From: Amycolatopsis methanolica 239
Lineage (GTDB): Bacteria > Actinomycetota > Actinomycetes > Mycobacteriales > Pseudonocardiaceae
Direction of reading: 5' to 3'
Length of the DNA stretch: 64,000 bases
Assembly (NCBI RefSeq): GCF_000739085.1
Contig: NZ_CP009110.1
Span: forward strand, 4,402,001-4,466,000
Shown here: positions 7,763 through 16,559 of the stretch, in pieces
Numbering within the stretch: the first letter of the stretch is position 1
How the letters are laid out: each line of letters starts with the position of its first letter
The notes under the pieces: generated by a model
What the model was told of the DNA's origin: nothing
Database searches by the model: none
What the model saw: only the letters and a program-made list of their open reading frames with translations
Made by a program: the position numbers and the translations under genes

Positions 7763-8875
7763 GTGAACCCGGCGCTCGTGCAGGGCGCCGGCACCGACCT
7801 CCTCGTCGCGGGCACGCTCCTCCTCTGGGCCGCGCTGCTGATCCGCGCCCCGGCCGCCCGGCGCTCGCCTCCGCGGCGGCGCATGCTCATCGCGATCGCC
7901 AGCCTCGCCACCTCGATCACGGTCGCGCTGGATCCGGTCACCGGCCTGGTCAACCGCGCGCTCCGGCTCGGCGACACGTGCGGCATCGTGGTCAACGTCT
8001 GGGGCGTGGTCAGCTCCGCGCTCATCCTGGACTTCGTGCTCGCCGCCGCCTCCCGCCGCCGTCCGCTGCTGGTCTACGGCGCGGCCGCCCTGGTGAGCGC
8101 TGCCTTGCTGCTGCTCAACACCGGCGCCGCGGCCGCCTGCGTCACCCCGGCCGACAAGCCGTGGTTCGACCTGTTCTGGCTGCTGCTCTGCCTCGCGCAC
8201 GTGCTGGGCACCGGTCCCGCCGCGGTCCTGTGCGCCCGCTACGGCCGCCGCGCCACGACCCGCCCCCTGCGCGCCGGCCTGTACGTGCTCGCCACCGGCT
8301 TCGCGTCCTCGACCGTCTTCTGGGGCCTGGTCGCGCCCGCCTACCTCGTCACGCGCTCACCGTGGGTGGCGGCGACGTTCCCGCTCAACGTCGCGATCAC
8401 GGCGTGGGTGATGGCGCTCGGCACGGCCCTGCCGCAATTGCTGCGCCTGCACCGGTCCGTGAACAACCGCCGCACCTTGCGACGGCTGGAGCCGTTGTGG
8501 CGGCGGCTGGTCGCGGCCGTGCCGCAGGTCCACCTGCCGGAGAACGGCCGCTGGGCCAGCGACCTGCGGCTGTACCGCCGGGTCATCGAGATCCGCGACG
8601 CGGTCTTGGTCCTGCGCGACTACGTCGCCCCGGCCACGCTCGCGGCGGCCCGCGCCCACGCGGGCTCCGAAGCCCTCGCCACGGCCTGCTGGCTCCCGGT
8701 GGCGGAGGCGGCGAAACTACGCGGCACGCACCCGCGCGCGGCGCCGCCGCCGGGTGAGGACCGCTCGGGCGAGGAGTGGGCCGACGAGGTCGGGTTCGCG
8801 CTCACCCTCGCCGAGCACCAGGACTCCGCCCTGGTGCGGTCCTTCCGGCCGGCCGGGGAGGTCACTCAGCGGTAG
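7763..8875 (+). CDS. MAB_1171c-type polytopic membrane protein
   Basis: A 370-residue protein. The first ~235 residues hold six to seven hydrophobic helices (for example 7-28, 45-60, 75-95, 101-120, 135-155, 175-200, 205-225). They are followed by a ~140-residue cytosolic domain: LHRSVNNRRTLRRLEPLWRRLVAAVPQV, then LYRRVIEIRDAVLVLRDYV. This layout corresponds to the MAB_1171c family of putative transporters with a DUF6545 C-terminus. The start is GTG at 7763 behind GGGAGG. It is the third gene of the XRE-ImmA trio, and its end overlaps the convergent deaminase by 10 bp. No transport substrate is known. Confidence 0.8.
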   Translation: MNPALVQGAGTDLLVAGTLLLWAALLIRAPAARRSPPRRRMLIAIASLATSITVALDPVTGLVNRALRLGDTCGIVVNVWGVVSSALILDFVLAAASRRRPLLVYGAAALVSAALLLLNTGAAAACVTPADKPWFDLFWLLLCLAHVLGTGPAAVLCARYGRRATTRPLRAGLYVLATGFASSTVFWGLVAPAYLVTRSPWVAATFPLNVAITAWVMALGTALPQLLRLHRSVNNRRTLRRLEPLWRRLVAAVPQVHLPENGRWASDLRLYRRVIEIRDAVLVLRDYVAPATLAAARAHAGSEALATACWLPVAEAAKLRGTHPRAAPPPGEDRSGEEWADEVGFALTLAEHQDSALVRSFRPAGEVTQR

Positions 8876-9300
8876 TAGCCCTCCACCGGCACCCGCGCCT
8901 CCTCGAACAGGAACGGCCCCTCCTGCGGCACCGGCTTCGCCACGACGGGCGCGGTCGGCTCCCTCAGGCTCTCCAGCTGCTCGCCGGACAACGCGAACAC
9001 CACGCGCCCCAGCCCGGACCGCGCCAGCGCGCCCGTGCACATCCCGCACGGCTGGCAGCTGGTGTACATCGTGGTGCCCGCCGCCGTCTCCGGGTCCAGC
9101 TCGCGCGCCGTCCAGCGGGCGAGTTTCTGCTCGGGGTGGGCGGAGATGTCCCGGTCGGTGATCGTCGTGTTGCGGTCCTCGGCGAGGATCCGCCCGTCGG
9201 GACCGACCAGCAGCGAGCCGAACGGCGGATTGCCCGGCGCCCGGGCCTCGCCGGCCAGTTCGATCGCACGCCGCAGGTACTTCTCGTCGTCGGACAGCAG
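8866..9300 (-). CDS. Nucleoside deaminase-like protein without a normal start codon
   Basis: The frame gives a 144-residue cytidine/guanine-deaminase-fold protein: EKYLRRAIELAGEAR, NPPFGSLLVGPDGRILAE, a zinc and proton-shuttle motif H55-P-E57 (numbered from 9300), and P84-C85-G-M-C88. HPE in place of HAE occurs in one actinobacterial subfamily. There is no ATG, GTG or TTG in frame between the stop at ~9370 and this domain. The only candidate is CTG at 9300, directly after GGAGGG. The upstream LLM frame runs straight through this junction with no stop. A three-base deletion in a TGATG stop-start overlap would explain both defects; translation is therefore uncertain. Confidence 0.6.
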   Translation of the reverse strand: MLSDDEKYLRRAIELAGEARAPGNPPFGSLLVGPDGRILAEDRNTTITDRDISAHPEQKLARWTARELDPETAAGTTMYTSCQPCGMCTGALARSGLGRVVFALSGEQLESLREPTAPVVAKPVPQEGPFLFEEARVPVEGYYR

Positions 9301-10125
9301 CCCTCCAGATTGGCGCGGACGGTCGCCAGCGCCTGCCAGGCGGCCTGGGGCCGCAACGTCTCCGCGGGGTCACCACCGAACGGGTCGAGCACCACGGTCT
9401 CCGCGCCGAGCACCCGCAACTCTTCGATGTCGGCCACGATCTGCTCGATGGTGCCCTCACCGGCCAGCCGCTCCCCGGTGATCGGCTGGCCGGACAGGCG
9501 CAACGCGATCCGCGGCACCAACTGGGGCTGTCCCGCCTCGGCGGCCATGGCCTTCAGCTTCCCGGTCGCCGACCGGAACCACTCGGGTGCGAACCGCAGC
9601 GGGTGCCACGGCTCGCCCCGCCGCACCGCCCGCCGCATGGCAGCCGGGCTGTTCCCGCCGATCCACACCGGGATCTGCGCAGTGCGGTAACCGGGGTCGG
9701 CCCACGCCTCGCGCAGGGCGTCCAGGTACTCGTCGGTCAGCGCGCCGCGCCGCTCGAACGGCACGCCCAGCGCCGCGAACTCCTGGCGCGCCCAGCCGAC
9801 TCCGACGCCGAGCACCAGCCGCCCGCCGCTGAGGGCGTTCAGGTTCGCGGCCATGCGCGCGGTCAGCAGCGGGTGCCGGTAGGGCAGGACGAGCACCGTG
9901 GTGCCGAGCCGGATCCGCTCGGTCACCCCGGCCAGCCAGGACAACGTCGTGAACGGCTCGTAGAACGGCGCGGGGTACAGCTCGGCCACGTCCCGCCGTG
10001 ACCGCCACGTGGTCGGACACCATCAGCAGGTCGTAACCCAGCCCCTCGACCGTCCGGCCCCAGTCGCGCAGCACGCCTGGATCCGTGCCGGGGCCGAAGT
10101 TCGGAATATTCACACCGATTCGCAC
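9301..10125 (-). pseudogene. LLM-class F420-dependent oxidoreductase with a frameshift
   Basis: The N-terminus reads MRIGVNIPNFGPGTDPGVLR...LGYDLLMVSDHVAVT from 10125. The rest, AELYPAPFYEPFTTLSWLAGVTERIRLGTTVLVLPYRHPLL through the C-terminus ATVRANLEG, lies in another frame. The break is at ~9990-10000, where one extra base is enough to explain it. The domain content is a complete bacterial-luciferase-like TIM barrel acting with coenzyme F420. The downstream frame lacks a stop at its expected end near 9300 and reads on to 8964 through the deaminase gene in the wrong frame. Either decay or sequence errors could cause this. Confidence 0.78.
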
Positions 10126-10218
10126 GGAATTCAGGTTAGGGAGCGATCATCGGCACGCACACCGATTCCTTGCGGTCTTCCCGGCCGTCCACCGTGGATC
10201 TGCCGGTATTTTCGGCAC

Positions 10219-10728
10219 ATGACCGAGACCATCGACGCGACCGACTGGGCGATCCTCACCGAGCTGCAGCGGGACGGCCGCGTGCCGCTGACCGAACTGG
10301 CCCGCCGCGTCAACCTCAGCGCGTCCGCGACGACCGAACGGGTCAAGCGGCTCGAAGCGTCCGGGGTGATCACCGGGTACCGCGCGGAGGTCGACCTCGG
10401 CAAGGTCGGGTACCCGGTGCTCGCCGTGGTGCGGCTGAGGTACCCGGGCAGCAGGCACGAGCCCCTGCACCGGCTGCTCGCCGAGCGCCGCGAGATCCTG
10501 GAGTGCCTGCGCACCACCGGCGACGACTGCTACACGCTGAAGGTCGCGGCCGCCCCGATGGAGCACCTGGAGGAGGTCGTGGACCAGCTGGCGCGGTTCG
10601 GCAGCACGACGACGAGCGTGGTGTACCGGCGGACGCTGCCCGCGCGCGGTCCCGCCGGCCCACCGGCGGTCAGACCAGCGGCCCCCCCGAACGCAACCGG
10701 CGGCGGAGGTCCCAGAGGTAGGCGTTGA
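10219..10728 (+). CDS. Lrp/AsnC-family transcriptional regulator
   Basis: A 169-residue protein: an AsnC-type HTH (residues ~3-62, IDATDWAILTELQRDGRVPLTELARRVNLSASATTERVKRLEASGVI) and a RAM ligand-binding domain (~68-145, including CLRTTGDDCYTLKVAAAPMEHLEEVV). It senses amino acids or related small molecules in this family. The ATG at 10219 is preceded by the divergent LLM gene, which it may regulate. The last ~20 residues (Pro/Gly/Arg-rich) overlap the convergent MpaB gene by 59 bp and look like a non-domain tail. Confidence 0.9.
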   Translation: MTETIDATDWAILTELQRDGRVPLTELARRVNLSASATTERVKRLEASGVITGYRAEVDLGKVGYPVLAVVRLRYPGSRHEPLHRLLAERREILECLRTTGDDCYTLKVAAAPMEHLEEVVDQLARFGSTTTSVVYRRTLPARGPAGPPAVRPAAPPNATGGGGPRGRR

Positions 10729-11488
10729 ACGGGAACTCCCGCAGCAGTTTCGGCGACAGGCGCACCCCCAGTCCGACCGCGTTGAGCACCCGCTCGAACC
10801 GGCGCTGGTCGCGGGGCGTCCAGTCGAGCTTCATCTCCTCGCGGAAGCGGCTGGGCAGGAACCCGGTGGTGACGAACCGGTTGATCGGCCCCAGCGCGCG
10901 GCTGACGAAGCCGGGCAGGAACTTCAGGTCGGCGATGTCGAGCAGGTGCTGCCGGACGGTGTCGTCGATGGAGATCTCGGCCAGCGCCTCGTTCCAGTAC
11001 TCCTCGAAGGCCTGCCGGTCGGCGGGCCACATGTCCGCCTTGACCTGCAGCGTGGTGCCCAGGCGCGCGGAGTTCCGGTAGATCTCCTCGGTCTGCTCGG
11101 GCGTCAGCGGCCCGATGAACGCCTCGTAGATGTCCTCCAACCCGCGGTACAGGCACGCCGCGACCCACAGTTGCAGCTTCGGGTCGAAGGCGTTGTAGGA
11201 CACCGGGCTGGACGGGGTCGAGCGGACTTGCGCGTGCGAGGCGTTGACGGCCTTGCGGTAGGCCTTACGCTCCTCGTCGGTGCCCAGCGCGGCGACGGCC
11301 AGGTAGGTGACCGTGGTCCGGCTCCGCTTGATCGGGTGCTTGAACAGGTTCCCGCTGTCCACGCGGCTCTCGTACACGCCGTAGCCGACGGAGGGGTGCG
11401 CGAGCTGCATGATCACGTTCGCGCCGCCGGCCAGCAGGCCGGCCCCGATCATCGCGTCGTCGAGGCGGGTGGCGGCAGCCTGGGCCAT
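10670..11488 (-). CDS. MpaB/DUF2236-family oxygenase-like protein
   Basis: A 272-residue member of the MpaB (DUF2236, PF09995) family, related to rubber oxygenase Lcp and fungal MpaB. Characteristic segments are GAGLLAGGANVIMQLAHPSVGYGV (residues ~16-40), SRVDSGNLFKHPIKRSRTTVTYL and HAQVRS, followed by a helical bundle with LWVAACLYRGLEDIYEAFIG. In Lcp this core binds heme through histidine. No signal peptide is seen, so it should be cytosolic. It is transcribed away from the TetR gene 76 bp upstream, and a second family member lies at 15521. Enzymatic activity is unproven for this clade. Confidence 0.83.
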   Translation of the reverse strand: MAQAAATRLDDAMIGAGLLAGGANVIMQLAHPSVGYGVYESRVDSGNLFKHPIKRSRTTVTYLAVAALGTDEERKAYRKAVNASHAQVRSTPSSPVSYNAFDPKLQLWVAACLYRGLEDIYEAFIGPLTPEQTEEIYRNSARLGTTLQVKADMWPADRQAFEEYWNEALAEISIDDTVRQHLLDIADLKFLPGFVSRALGPINRFVTTGFLPSRFREEMKLDWTPRDQRRFERVLNAVGLGVRLSPKLLREFPFNAYLWDLRRRLRSGGPLV

Positions 11489-11564
11489 CGTTGGTCTCCC
11501 ATTCTGCTCACGGGTGTTTGCAGATATTGCAGCGCGACCGGTGCGGACCTGTCAACATGGGGGC

Positions 11565-12185
11565 ATGGAATCGACACCGCTGCGCACCTACGGCGGCGTC
11601 GCAGGCGAGGACCGGCAGGCCGAGCGCCGCGCCCAGCTCGTCGAGGCCGGCCTGGAGCTCCTCGGCGCGCGCGATGGCGACCGGAACCTGACCGTGCGGG
11701 GCGTGTGCCGCCAGGCGGGGCTGGCCGCGCGGTACTTCTACGAGAACTTCGCCGACCGGGACGCGCTGGCGGTCGCGGTCTACGACTCGGTGGTCGAGGG
11801 CATCGCGGCCAAGACCTTGGAGGCCGTCCAGTCCGCGCCCGGCGATGCGCGCGCCAAGACCCACGCCGGGCTGAGCCGCCTGGTCCGCACGATCGCCGAG
11901 GACCCGCGCAAGGGCTTCCTGCTCTTCTCCCCCAGCCTGGACAACACCGTGCTGGCCGAGCGGCGCGCCGCGTCCGCGCGGTGGTTCGCGGGGCTGCTCG
12001 GCCTGCAGGCCCGCGAGTTCTACGGGATGCCCTCCACGGCGCGGCTGGACCTGCTCGCCGAGATGCTGGTCGGCGGACTCTCCCAAGCGCTGACCTCGTG
12101 GCTGGACGGCAACCTCGAACTGTCCGAAGAGGACCTGGTGGAGCACTGCACCGAGGTCTTCCTCGCCGTGTCGAAGATCGCCTGA
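11565..12185 (+). CDS. TetR-family regulator
   Basis: A 206-residue protein with an N-terminal TetR HTH: ERRAQLVEAGLELLGARDGDRNLTVRGVCRQAGLAARYFYENFADRDALAVAVYD (residues ~20-75). The helical ligand domain that follows ends in the usual amphipathic helix. I use the ATG at 11565; the frame is open further upstream but that stretch is the divergent promoter. It is divergent from the MpaB gene and 63 bp upstream of the AtuA operon, so it can control either or both. In the upstream gap, TGCA-GATAT-TGCA repeats at about 11518-11532 could be an operator. Confidence 0.9.
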   Translation: MESTPLRTYGGVAGEDRQAERRAQLVEAGLELLGARDGDRNLTVRGVCRQAGLAARYFYENFADRDALAVAVYDSVVEGIAAKTLEAVQSAPGDARAKTHAGLSRLVRTIAEDPRKGFLLFSPSLDNTVLAERRAASARWFAGLLGLQAREFYGMPSTARLDLLAEMLVGGLSQALTSWLDGNLELSEEDLVEHCTEVFLAVSKIA

Positions 12186-12196
12186 CGGCCATTACC

Positions 12197-12208
12197 TAAC
12201 GATCGCTA
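12197..12208. promoter_or_regulatory. Candidate TetR operator before the AtuA gene
   Basis: Near-perfect palindrome TAACGATCGCTA (one mismatched pair), 41 bp before the AtuA start and just after the TetR stop codon. TAACGATCGTTA-like palindromes are common TetR sites in actinomycetes. Binding by the adjacent TetR is inferred. Confidence 0.4.
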
Positions 12209-12248
12209 ATGGGCTATCGTCGGGACCGGACCACAGGAGGTGCCGCCG

Positions 12249-14018
12249 ATGACCGCTGTCCGGATCGCGAACTTCTCCGGCTATCTCGGGGACCGCTACA
12301 CGGCGATCGACGAGGCGATCAGCGGTGATCCGGTCGACGTCCTGATCGGCGACTACCTCGCCGAGGTCACGCTGGCCGCCCTCGCGACCGGTTACCGGCG
12401 GGACCCCGAACGCGGGTACGTCGAGTACTTCGTCGACCAGATCCGCCCGCACCTGGCGGCGATCGCGCGGCGCGGCGTGAAGGTCGTGACCAACGCGGGC
12501 GGCTTCCACCCCGCGGCGCTCGCGGAGAAGCTGCGCAAGGTCGCCGCCGACGAGGGTGTGTCGCTGCGGATCGCGCACGTCGAGGGCGACAACGTGCTGT
12601 CCAGGCTGGGCGAGTACGCCGACGCCGGGCACCGGCTGGAGAACCTGGACACCAGCGAGCCGCTGGCGTCCTGGGGGCACGAGCCGCTGGCCGCGAACGC
12701 CTACCTGGGCGGCTGGGGCATCGCGGCCGCGCTCGCCGAGGGCGCGGACATCGTGGTGTGCGGGCGCGTCGCGGACGCGTCCCTGGTCACCGGGCCCGCC
12801 GCGTGGTGGCACGGCTGGGCGATCGACGACTGGGACGCGCTCGCCGGCGCGGTCACCGCGGGCCACGTCATCGAGTGCGGTTCACAGGCCGTGGGCGGCA
12901 ACTTCTCCGGCTTCACCCGTATCCCGGACATGCTGGTGCCGGGTTTTCCGATCGCCGAGGTCGCCGCGGACGGCAGCAGCGTGATCACCAAGCACGCCGG
13001 GCACGGCGGGGCGGTCACCGTCGACACCGTGACGGCGCAACTGGTCTACGAGATCCAGGGCCCGCACTACCTCAACCCGGACGTCACGGTGCACCTGGAT
13101 ACCGTGCGGCTGGCGGTGGCGGGGCCGGACCGGGTCGCGGTCACCGGCGCCACCGGGTCCCCTCCCCCGCCGACGACGAAGGTCGCGGTGTTCGCCGCGA
13201 TCGGCCACACGCTCGTCAACACCGTCTACGTCACCGCGCCGGACGTGGACGCCAAGGTCGCCCTGCTGCGCGCCCAGATCACGCGGGATCTGCCCGAGGG
13301 AGTCGAGCTGGACATCACGCGCCTGGGCACCGCGGCCACCGACCCCGTGACGCAGTGGGACGCCACGGTCGCGTTGCGGGTGATGGTCGTCGCCGCGACC
13401 CCGGAGCCGCTGGCGAAGCTGAACCTGCCCGCGCGCCTGGGATCGCTGTACCTGCAGAGCATCCCGGGCTTCTACCACGACGGCGGCGCCGGGCTGACCG
13501 GCCGCAGCAGGCCCCGCATCGACTACTGGCCCGCGCTGCTGCCGATGTCGGCGGTGGCGCACCGCGTCGTCCTCGACGACGGCCGCGCGCTGCCGATCGC
13601 CCCGCCGCCGTCCGCGCCGGTCCGGCCGCAGCCGGTGCACCCCGAACCCGCCGAGCGGCCGCTGCCGGACCGGGTCCGGAAGGCGCCGCTGGGCGCGGTC
13701 GCCTACGCCCGCAGCGGCGACAAGGGCGGCAACAGCAACGTCGGGGTGTGGGTGCCGGACGAGCGCGCCTGGCCGTGGCTGCGGCAGGCGCTGTCCACGG
13801 CGGAGCTGCGGAAGCTGCTGCCGGAGGCGGCGGAACTCGACATCGTCCGGCACGAGTTCCCGCACCTGCGGGCCGTCCACTTCGTCCTGCGCGGCATGCT
13901 CGGCACCGGCGGGTCCGCGAACCTGCGTGCCGACCAGGTCGGCAAGGCCGTCGGCGAGTACCTGCGCGCCAAGCACGTCCCGATCCCCGAGGAGCTGCTC
14001 GACGATGTCGCTCACTGA
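12249..14018 (+). CDS. AtuA-type (DUF1446) acyclic terpene utilisation protein with fused C-terminal domain
   Basis: A 589-residue protein. Residues ~1-450 are the DUF1446/AtuA domain (NFSGYLGDRYTAIDEAISG, TNAGGFHPAALAEKLRKVA, GAAEGADIVVCGRVADASL-like segment, GGNFSGF). Residues ~480-585 are the AtuA-like ferredoxin-fold domain (GAVAYARSGDKGGNSNVGVW). Fused forms are common in actinobacteria. Family members act in citronellate/geranylate degradation or related acyl-CoA pathways, but the reaction is unclear. The ATG at 12249 follows AGGAGG at 12235-12240. It overlaps the CoA-transferase gene by 14 bp, indicating one operon under the upstream TetR. Confidence 0.88.
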   Translation: MTAVRIANFSGYLGDRYTAIDEAISGDPVDVLIGDYLAEVTLAALATGYRRDPERGYVEYFVDQIRPHLAAIARRGVKVVTNAGGFHPAALAEKLRKVAADEGVSLRIAHVEGDNVLSRLGEYADAGHRLENLDTSEPLASWGHEPLAANAYLGGWGIAAALAEGADIVVCGRVADASLVTGPAAWWHGWAIDDWDALAGAVTAGHVIECGSQAVGGNFSGFTRIPDMLVPGFPIAEVAADGSSVITKHAGHGGAVTVDTVTAQLVYEIQGPHYLNPDVTVHLDTVRLAVAGPDRVAVTGATGSPPPPTTKVAVFAAIGHTLVNTVYVTAPDVDAKVALLRAQITRDLPEGVELDITRLGTAATDPVTQWDATVALRVMVVAATPEPLAKLNLPARLGSLYLQSIPGFYHDGGAGLTGRSRPRIDYWPALLPMSAVAHRVVLDDGRALPIAPPPSAPVRPQPVHPEPAERPLPDRVRKAPLGAVAYARSGDKGGNSNVGVWVPDERAWPWLRQALSTAELRKLLPEAAELDIVRHEFPHLRAVHFVLRGMLGTGGSANLRADQVGKAVGEYLRAKHVPIPEELLDDVAH

Positions 14019-15483
14019 CCGCATCACCGCCGCCGTGGCCGCGCCGGCCACGAGCGACGAGTTCGACCCGCACGCCGAGCTGACCGAGGTGCTGGCCGGC
14101 ATCGGGATGAGCCCCGCCGACACCGGCGGCGCGATCACGTTCCGCGGGGCGGACCCGGTGGTGCCGAGCACGCTGCGGCTGGGCGGGTCGGCGGCGATCG
14201 CGCTGGCCGCGAAGTGCGCCGCGATCGCGAAGCTGTGGCGGCTGCGTGGCGGTGACGGGCAGGACATCGCGGCCGACCTGCGGGTGGCGCCGCACCGGCT
14301 GTGCCCGTTCTACGACCGGAAGTGGGAGCTGCTCAACGGTTATCCGGCGAGCACCCCGGCGAACCCGTCGCAGGCATTGGGTTTCCGCTTCTACCGCACC
14401 GCGGACGAGAAGTGGGTGATGCCGCTCAACCCGTACCCGAAGATCAAGCTGGCGGCGCAGAAACTGCTCGGCGTGCCCGACGACACCGAGGCGGTCGCCG
14501 CGGCGATCGCGAAGTGGCGGGGCCGGGACCTGGAGACCGCGGCGGTCACCGCGGGCGCGGTGCTGCCGATGCTGCGCACGCCCGCGGAGCTGATGGCCGA
14601 GCCGCACTACCGCGAGGTGCTGGCGGACCTGCCGCTGGTGGAGGTCACGAAGATCGGCGACAGCGCGCCGGAACCGCTCGGACCGGCGGAGGATCCGCTG
14701 GCCGGGGTGCAGGCGCTGGGGATGGGGCACGTCATCGCGGGCGCCGGGGTGGGCCGGGCGCTCGCGCTGCACGGCGCGGACGTGCTGAACGTGTGGCGGC
14801 CCGACGAACTGGAGCACGACGTCACCTACATCACGGCGAACGTGGGGGTGCGGTCGGCGACGGTGAGCCCGTACGAGGCCGAGGGCGCCGGGCTGTTGCG
14901 GTCGCTCTTACACGAGGCGGATGTCTTCTACGCCAACCGGCGGCCGGGGTACCTGGCGAAGATCGGGTTTTCGGCTGAGGAGGCCGCGGCGGTGCGGCCC
15001 GGCATCATCCACGCGACCGCGTCGCTGAACGGGGAACAGGGCCCGTGGGCGGACCGCGTGGGGTTCGACCAGAGCGCGGGCAGCCTGGCCGGGATGATGC
15101 ACCTGGAGGGCGACGGGGTGCGGCCGGCCCTGCCGCCGATCCTGGTGGTCAACGACTACATCGTGTCGTGGCTGCTGACGGCGGGGATCGTGGAGGCCCT
15201 GACGCGGCGCGCCCGGGACGGCGGCAGCTACCGGGTGCACGTGTCGCTGACGCGGGCCGCGCTGTGGATCCTGAGCCTGGGCGTGTTCGACAAGGCGTAC
15301 GCGAGGGAGACCGCGGGCCGCGGCGAGGAGCACGCGTACCTGGACCCGGAGACGTTCACCGCCGAGACGCCGCTCGGGCACTACCAGGGCGTCACCGAGC
15401 AGGTCCACATGTCCGCGACGCCGGGCCACTACCGGACGGTGCTGGTGCCACGGGGTTCCTCGCGGGCGGAGTGGCTGGGGTAG
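14005..15483 (+). CDS. CaiB/BaiF-type (family III) CoA transferase
   Basis: A 492-residue CoA-transferase III protein that would move CoA between acyl groups. The C-terminal half is best conserved: GAGVGRALALHGADVLNVWRPDELEHDVTYITANVGVRSATV and DVFYANRRPGYLAKIGFSAEEAAAVRPGIIHATASLNG, then GFDQSAGSLAGMM and a dimer-forming tail. The aspartate that carries the acyl intermediate should lie in the VFYANRRPG region, where the usual D-V-L...N.RPG is seen. The ATG at 14005 overlaps the AtuA end. Coupling to AtuA suggests CoA activation of a branched or terpenoid acid. Confidence 0.88.
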   Translation: MSLTDRITAAVAAPATSDEFDPHAELTEVLAGIGMSPADTGGAITFRGADPVVPSTLRLGGSAAIALAAKCAAIAKLWRLRGGDGQDIAADLRVAPHRLCPFYDRKWELLNGYPASTPANPSQALGFRFYRTADEKWVMPLNPYPKIKLAAQKLLGVPDDTEAVAAAIAKWRGRDLETAAVTAGAVLPMLRTPAELMAEPHYREVLADLPLVEVTKIGDSAPEPLGPAEDPLAGVQALGMGHVIAGAGVGRALALHGADVLNVWRPDELEHDVTYITANVGVRSATVSPYEAEGAGLLRSLLHEADVFYANRRPGYLAKIGFSAEEAAAVRPGIIHATASLNGEQGPWADRVGFDQSAGSLAGMMHLEGDGVRPALPPILVVNDYIVSWLLTAGIVEALTRRARDGGSYRVHVSLTRAALWILSLGVFDKAYARETAGRGEEHAYLDPETFTAETPLGHYQGVTEQVHMSATPGHYRTVLVPRGSSRAEWLG

Positions 15484-15520
15484 CACCACTGGTCGATATC
15501 GAACGAGCAGGAGGCCGGCG

Positions 15521-16408
15521 ATGACCGGATACTGGCTGCGCCGGATCGTGCGGTGCGACCCCGTGCGGGACCACCAGGAGATCTACCGCATCTCCATCGG
15601 CTTCGAGTTCCCCTGGGACTACCAGCGGGCGCTGGAGTTCGCCCTGTTCCGCACGTATTGCGTACCGAGCATATCGCGGCTGCTCGCCGCGACGGGCGAA
15701 TTCGAGAAGCGGCCGCAGAAACGCTACGACGACACGGCCCTGCTGATGGCGGAGCTGGCCGAGAACGGGTACGACTCGCCGCGCGGGCGGGAGGCGCTCA
15801 GCACGATCAACCGGATGCATGGCCGGTACCGCATCAGCAACGACGACATGCTGTACGTGCTGTCGACGTTCGTCTACGACCCGATCGACTGGATCGACGA
15901 GTTCGGCTGGCGGCCGTTGCACGAGAACGAGCGCCAGGCGGCGTACTTCTACTTCCGAGAGGTCGGTAAGCGCATGGGCATCAAGGACATCCCCGGTGAC
16001 TACGACTCGTTCCGCAAGTTCAAGGATGCCTACGAAGAGGCGAACTTCGGGTACTCGGAGGACAACAACAGGATCGGCCGGTACACATTGGACCTGTTCT
16101 GCGCGTGGTATCCGAAACCGCTGCGGCCCGCGGTCGCCATGGGTGCCAAGAGCCTGCTCGACGACCGGATGCTGGCGGCGTTCGGGTTCCGGCCGAGCCC
16201 GGCATGGGTGGGCCGCGCGGCGCGGGCGGACCTGCACGCGCGATCGGCGGTGGTGCGGCTGCTCCCGCCACGGCGGAAGTCGAAGCTGCTGAACTCGAAG
16301 GTGCGCAGCTACCCCGGCTACCCGAAGGGGTACTCGCCCTCGGACCTCGGCGCGCCGGAGCCGCCGGCCGATATCGACCCAGCTCTGCTGCGGCGCCGAT
16401 CTCGATAG
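15521..16408 (+). CDS. Second MpaB/DUF2236-family oxygenase-like protein
   Basis: A 295-residue protein of the MpaB/DUF2236 group: IYRISIGFEFPWDYQRALEFALFRTYCVPSISRLLA at the N-terminus, STINRMHGRYRISNDDMLYVLSTFVYDPIDWIDEFGWRPL in the centre with the conserved His-rich helix, and YTLDLFCAWYPKPLRP. It lacks a signal peptide. AGGAGGCCGGCG precedes the ATG. It lies 37 bp after the CoA-transferase gene, so it is probably the third gene of that operon, and it differs clearly in sequence from the copy at 10670. Confidence 0.82.
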   Translation: MTGYWLRRIVRCDPVRDHQEIYRISIGFEFPWDYQRALEFALFRTYCVPSISRLLAATGEFEKRPQKRYDDTALLMAELAENGYDSPRGREALSTINRMHGRYRISNDDMLYVLSTFVYDPIDWIDEFGWRPLHENERQAAYFYFREVGKRMGIKDIPGDYDSFRKFKDAYEEANFGYSEDNNRIGRYTLDLFCAWYPKPLRPAVAMGAKSLLDDRMLAAFGFRPSPAWVGRAARADLHARSAVVRLLPPRRKSKLLNSKVRSYPGYPKGYSPSDLGAPEPPADIDPALLRRRSR

Positions 16409-16497
16409 CTCCGGGGAGCCGCTACGCGGGTTTTTCAATCGCCGGCTTCGCTTCGCTACGCCCGGATAGCCCCTCCCGAACCCGATCTTTCAGTGTT

Positions 16498-16559
16498 CGG
16501 TTGCCGAGCCACCGCGTCAAGCCGGGAAAGAGTGCCTTGCCCCGGTGGCTCGGCAACCG
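16498..16559. repeat. 17-bp perfect inverted repeat in a 310-bp non-coding gap
   Basis: CGGTTGCCGAGCCACCG at 16498-16514 and its exact complement at 16543-16559 enclose a 28-nt loop. A second smaller pair (GTGGCGG ... CCGCCAC) lies at about 16624-16662. The gap 16409-16718 has open frames on both strands, but they lack ribosome sites and known domains. I judge it a non-coding repeat or terminator region between the MpaB operon and dhaL. Confidence 0.7.
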
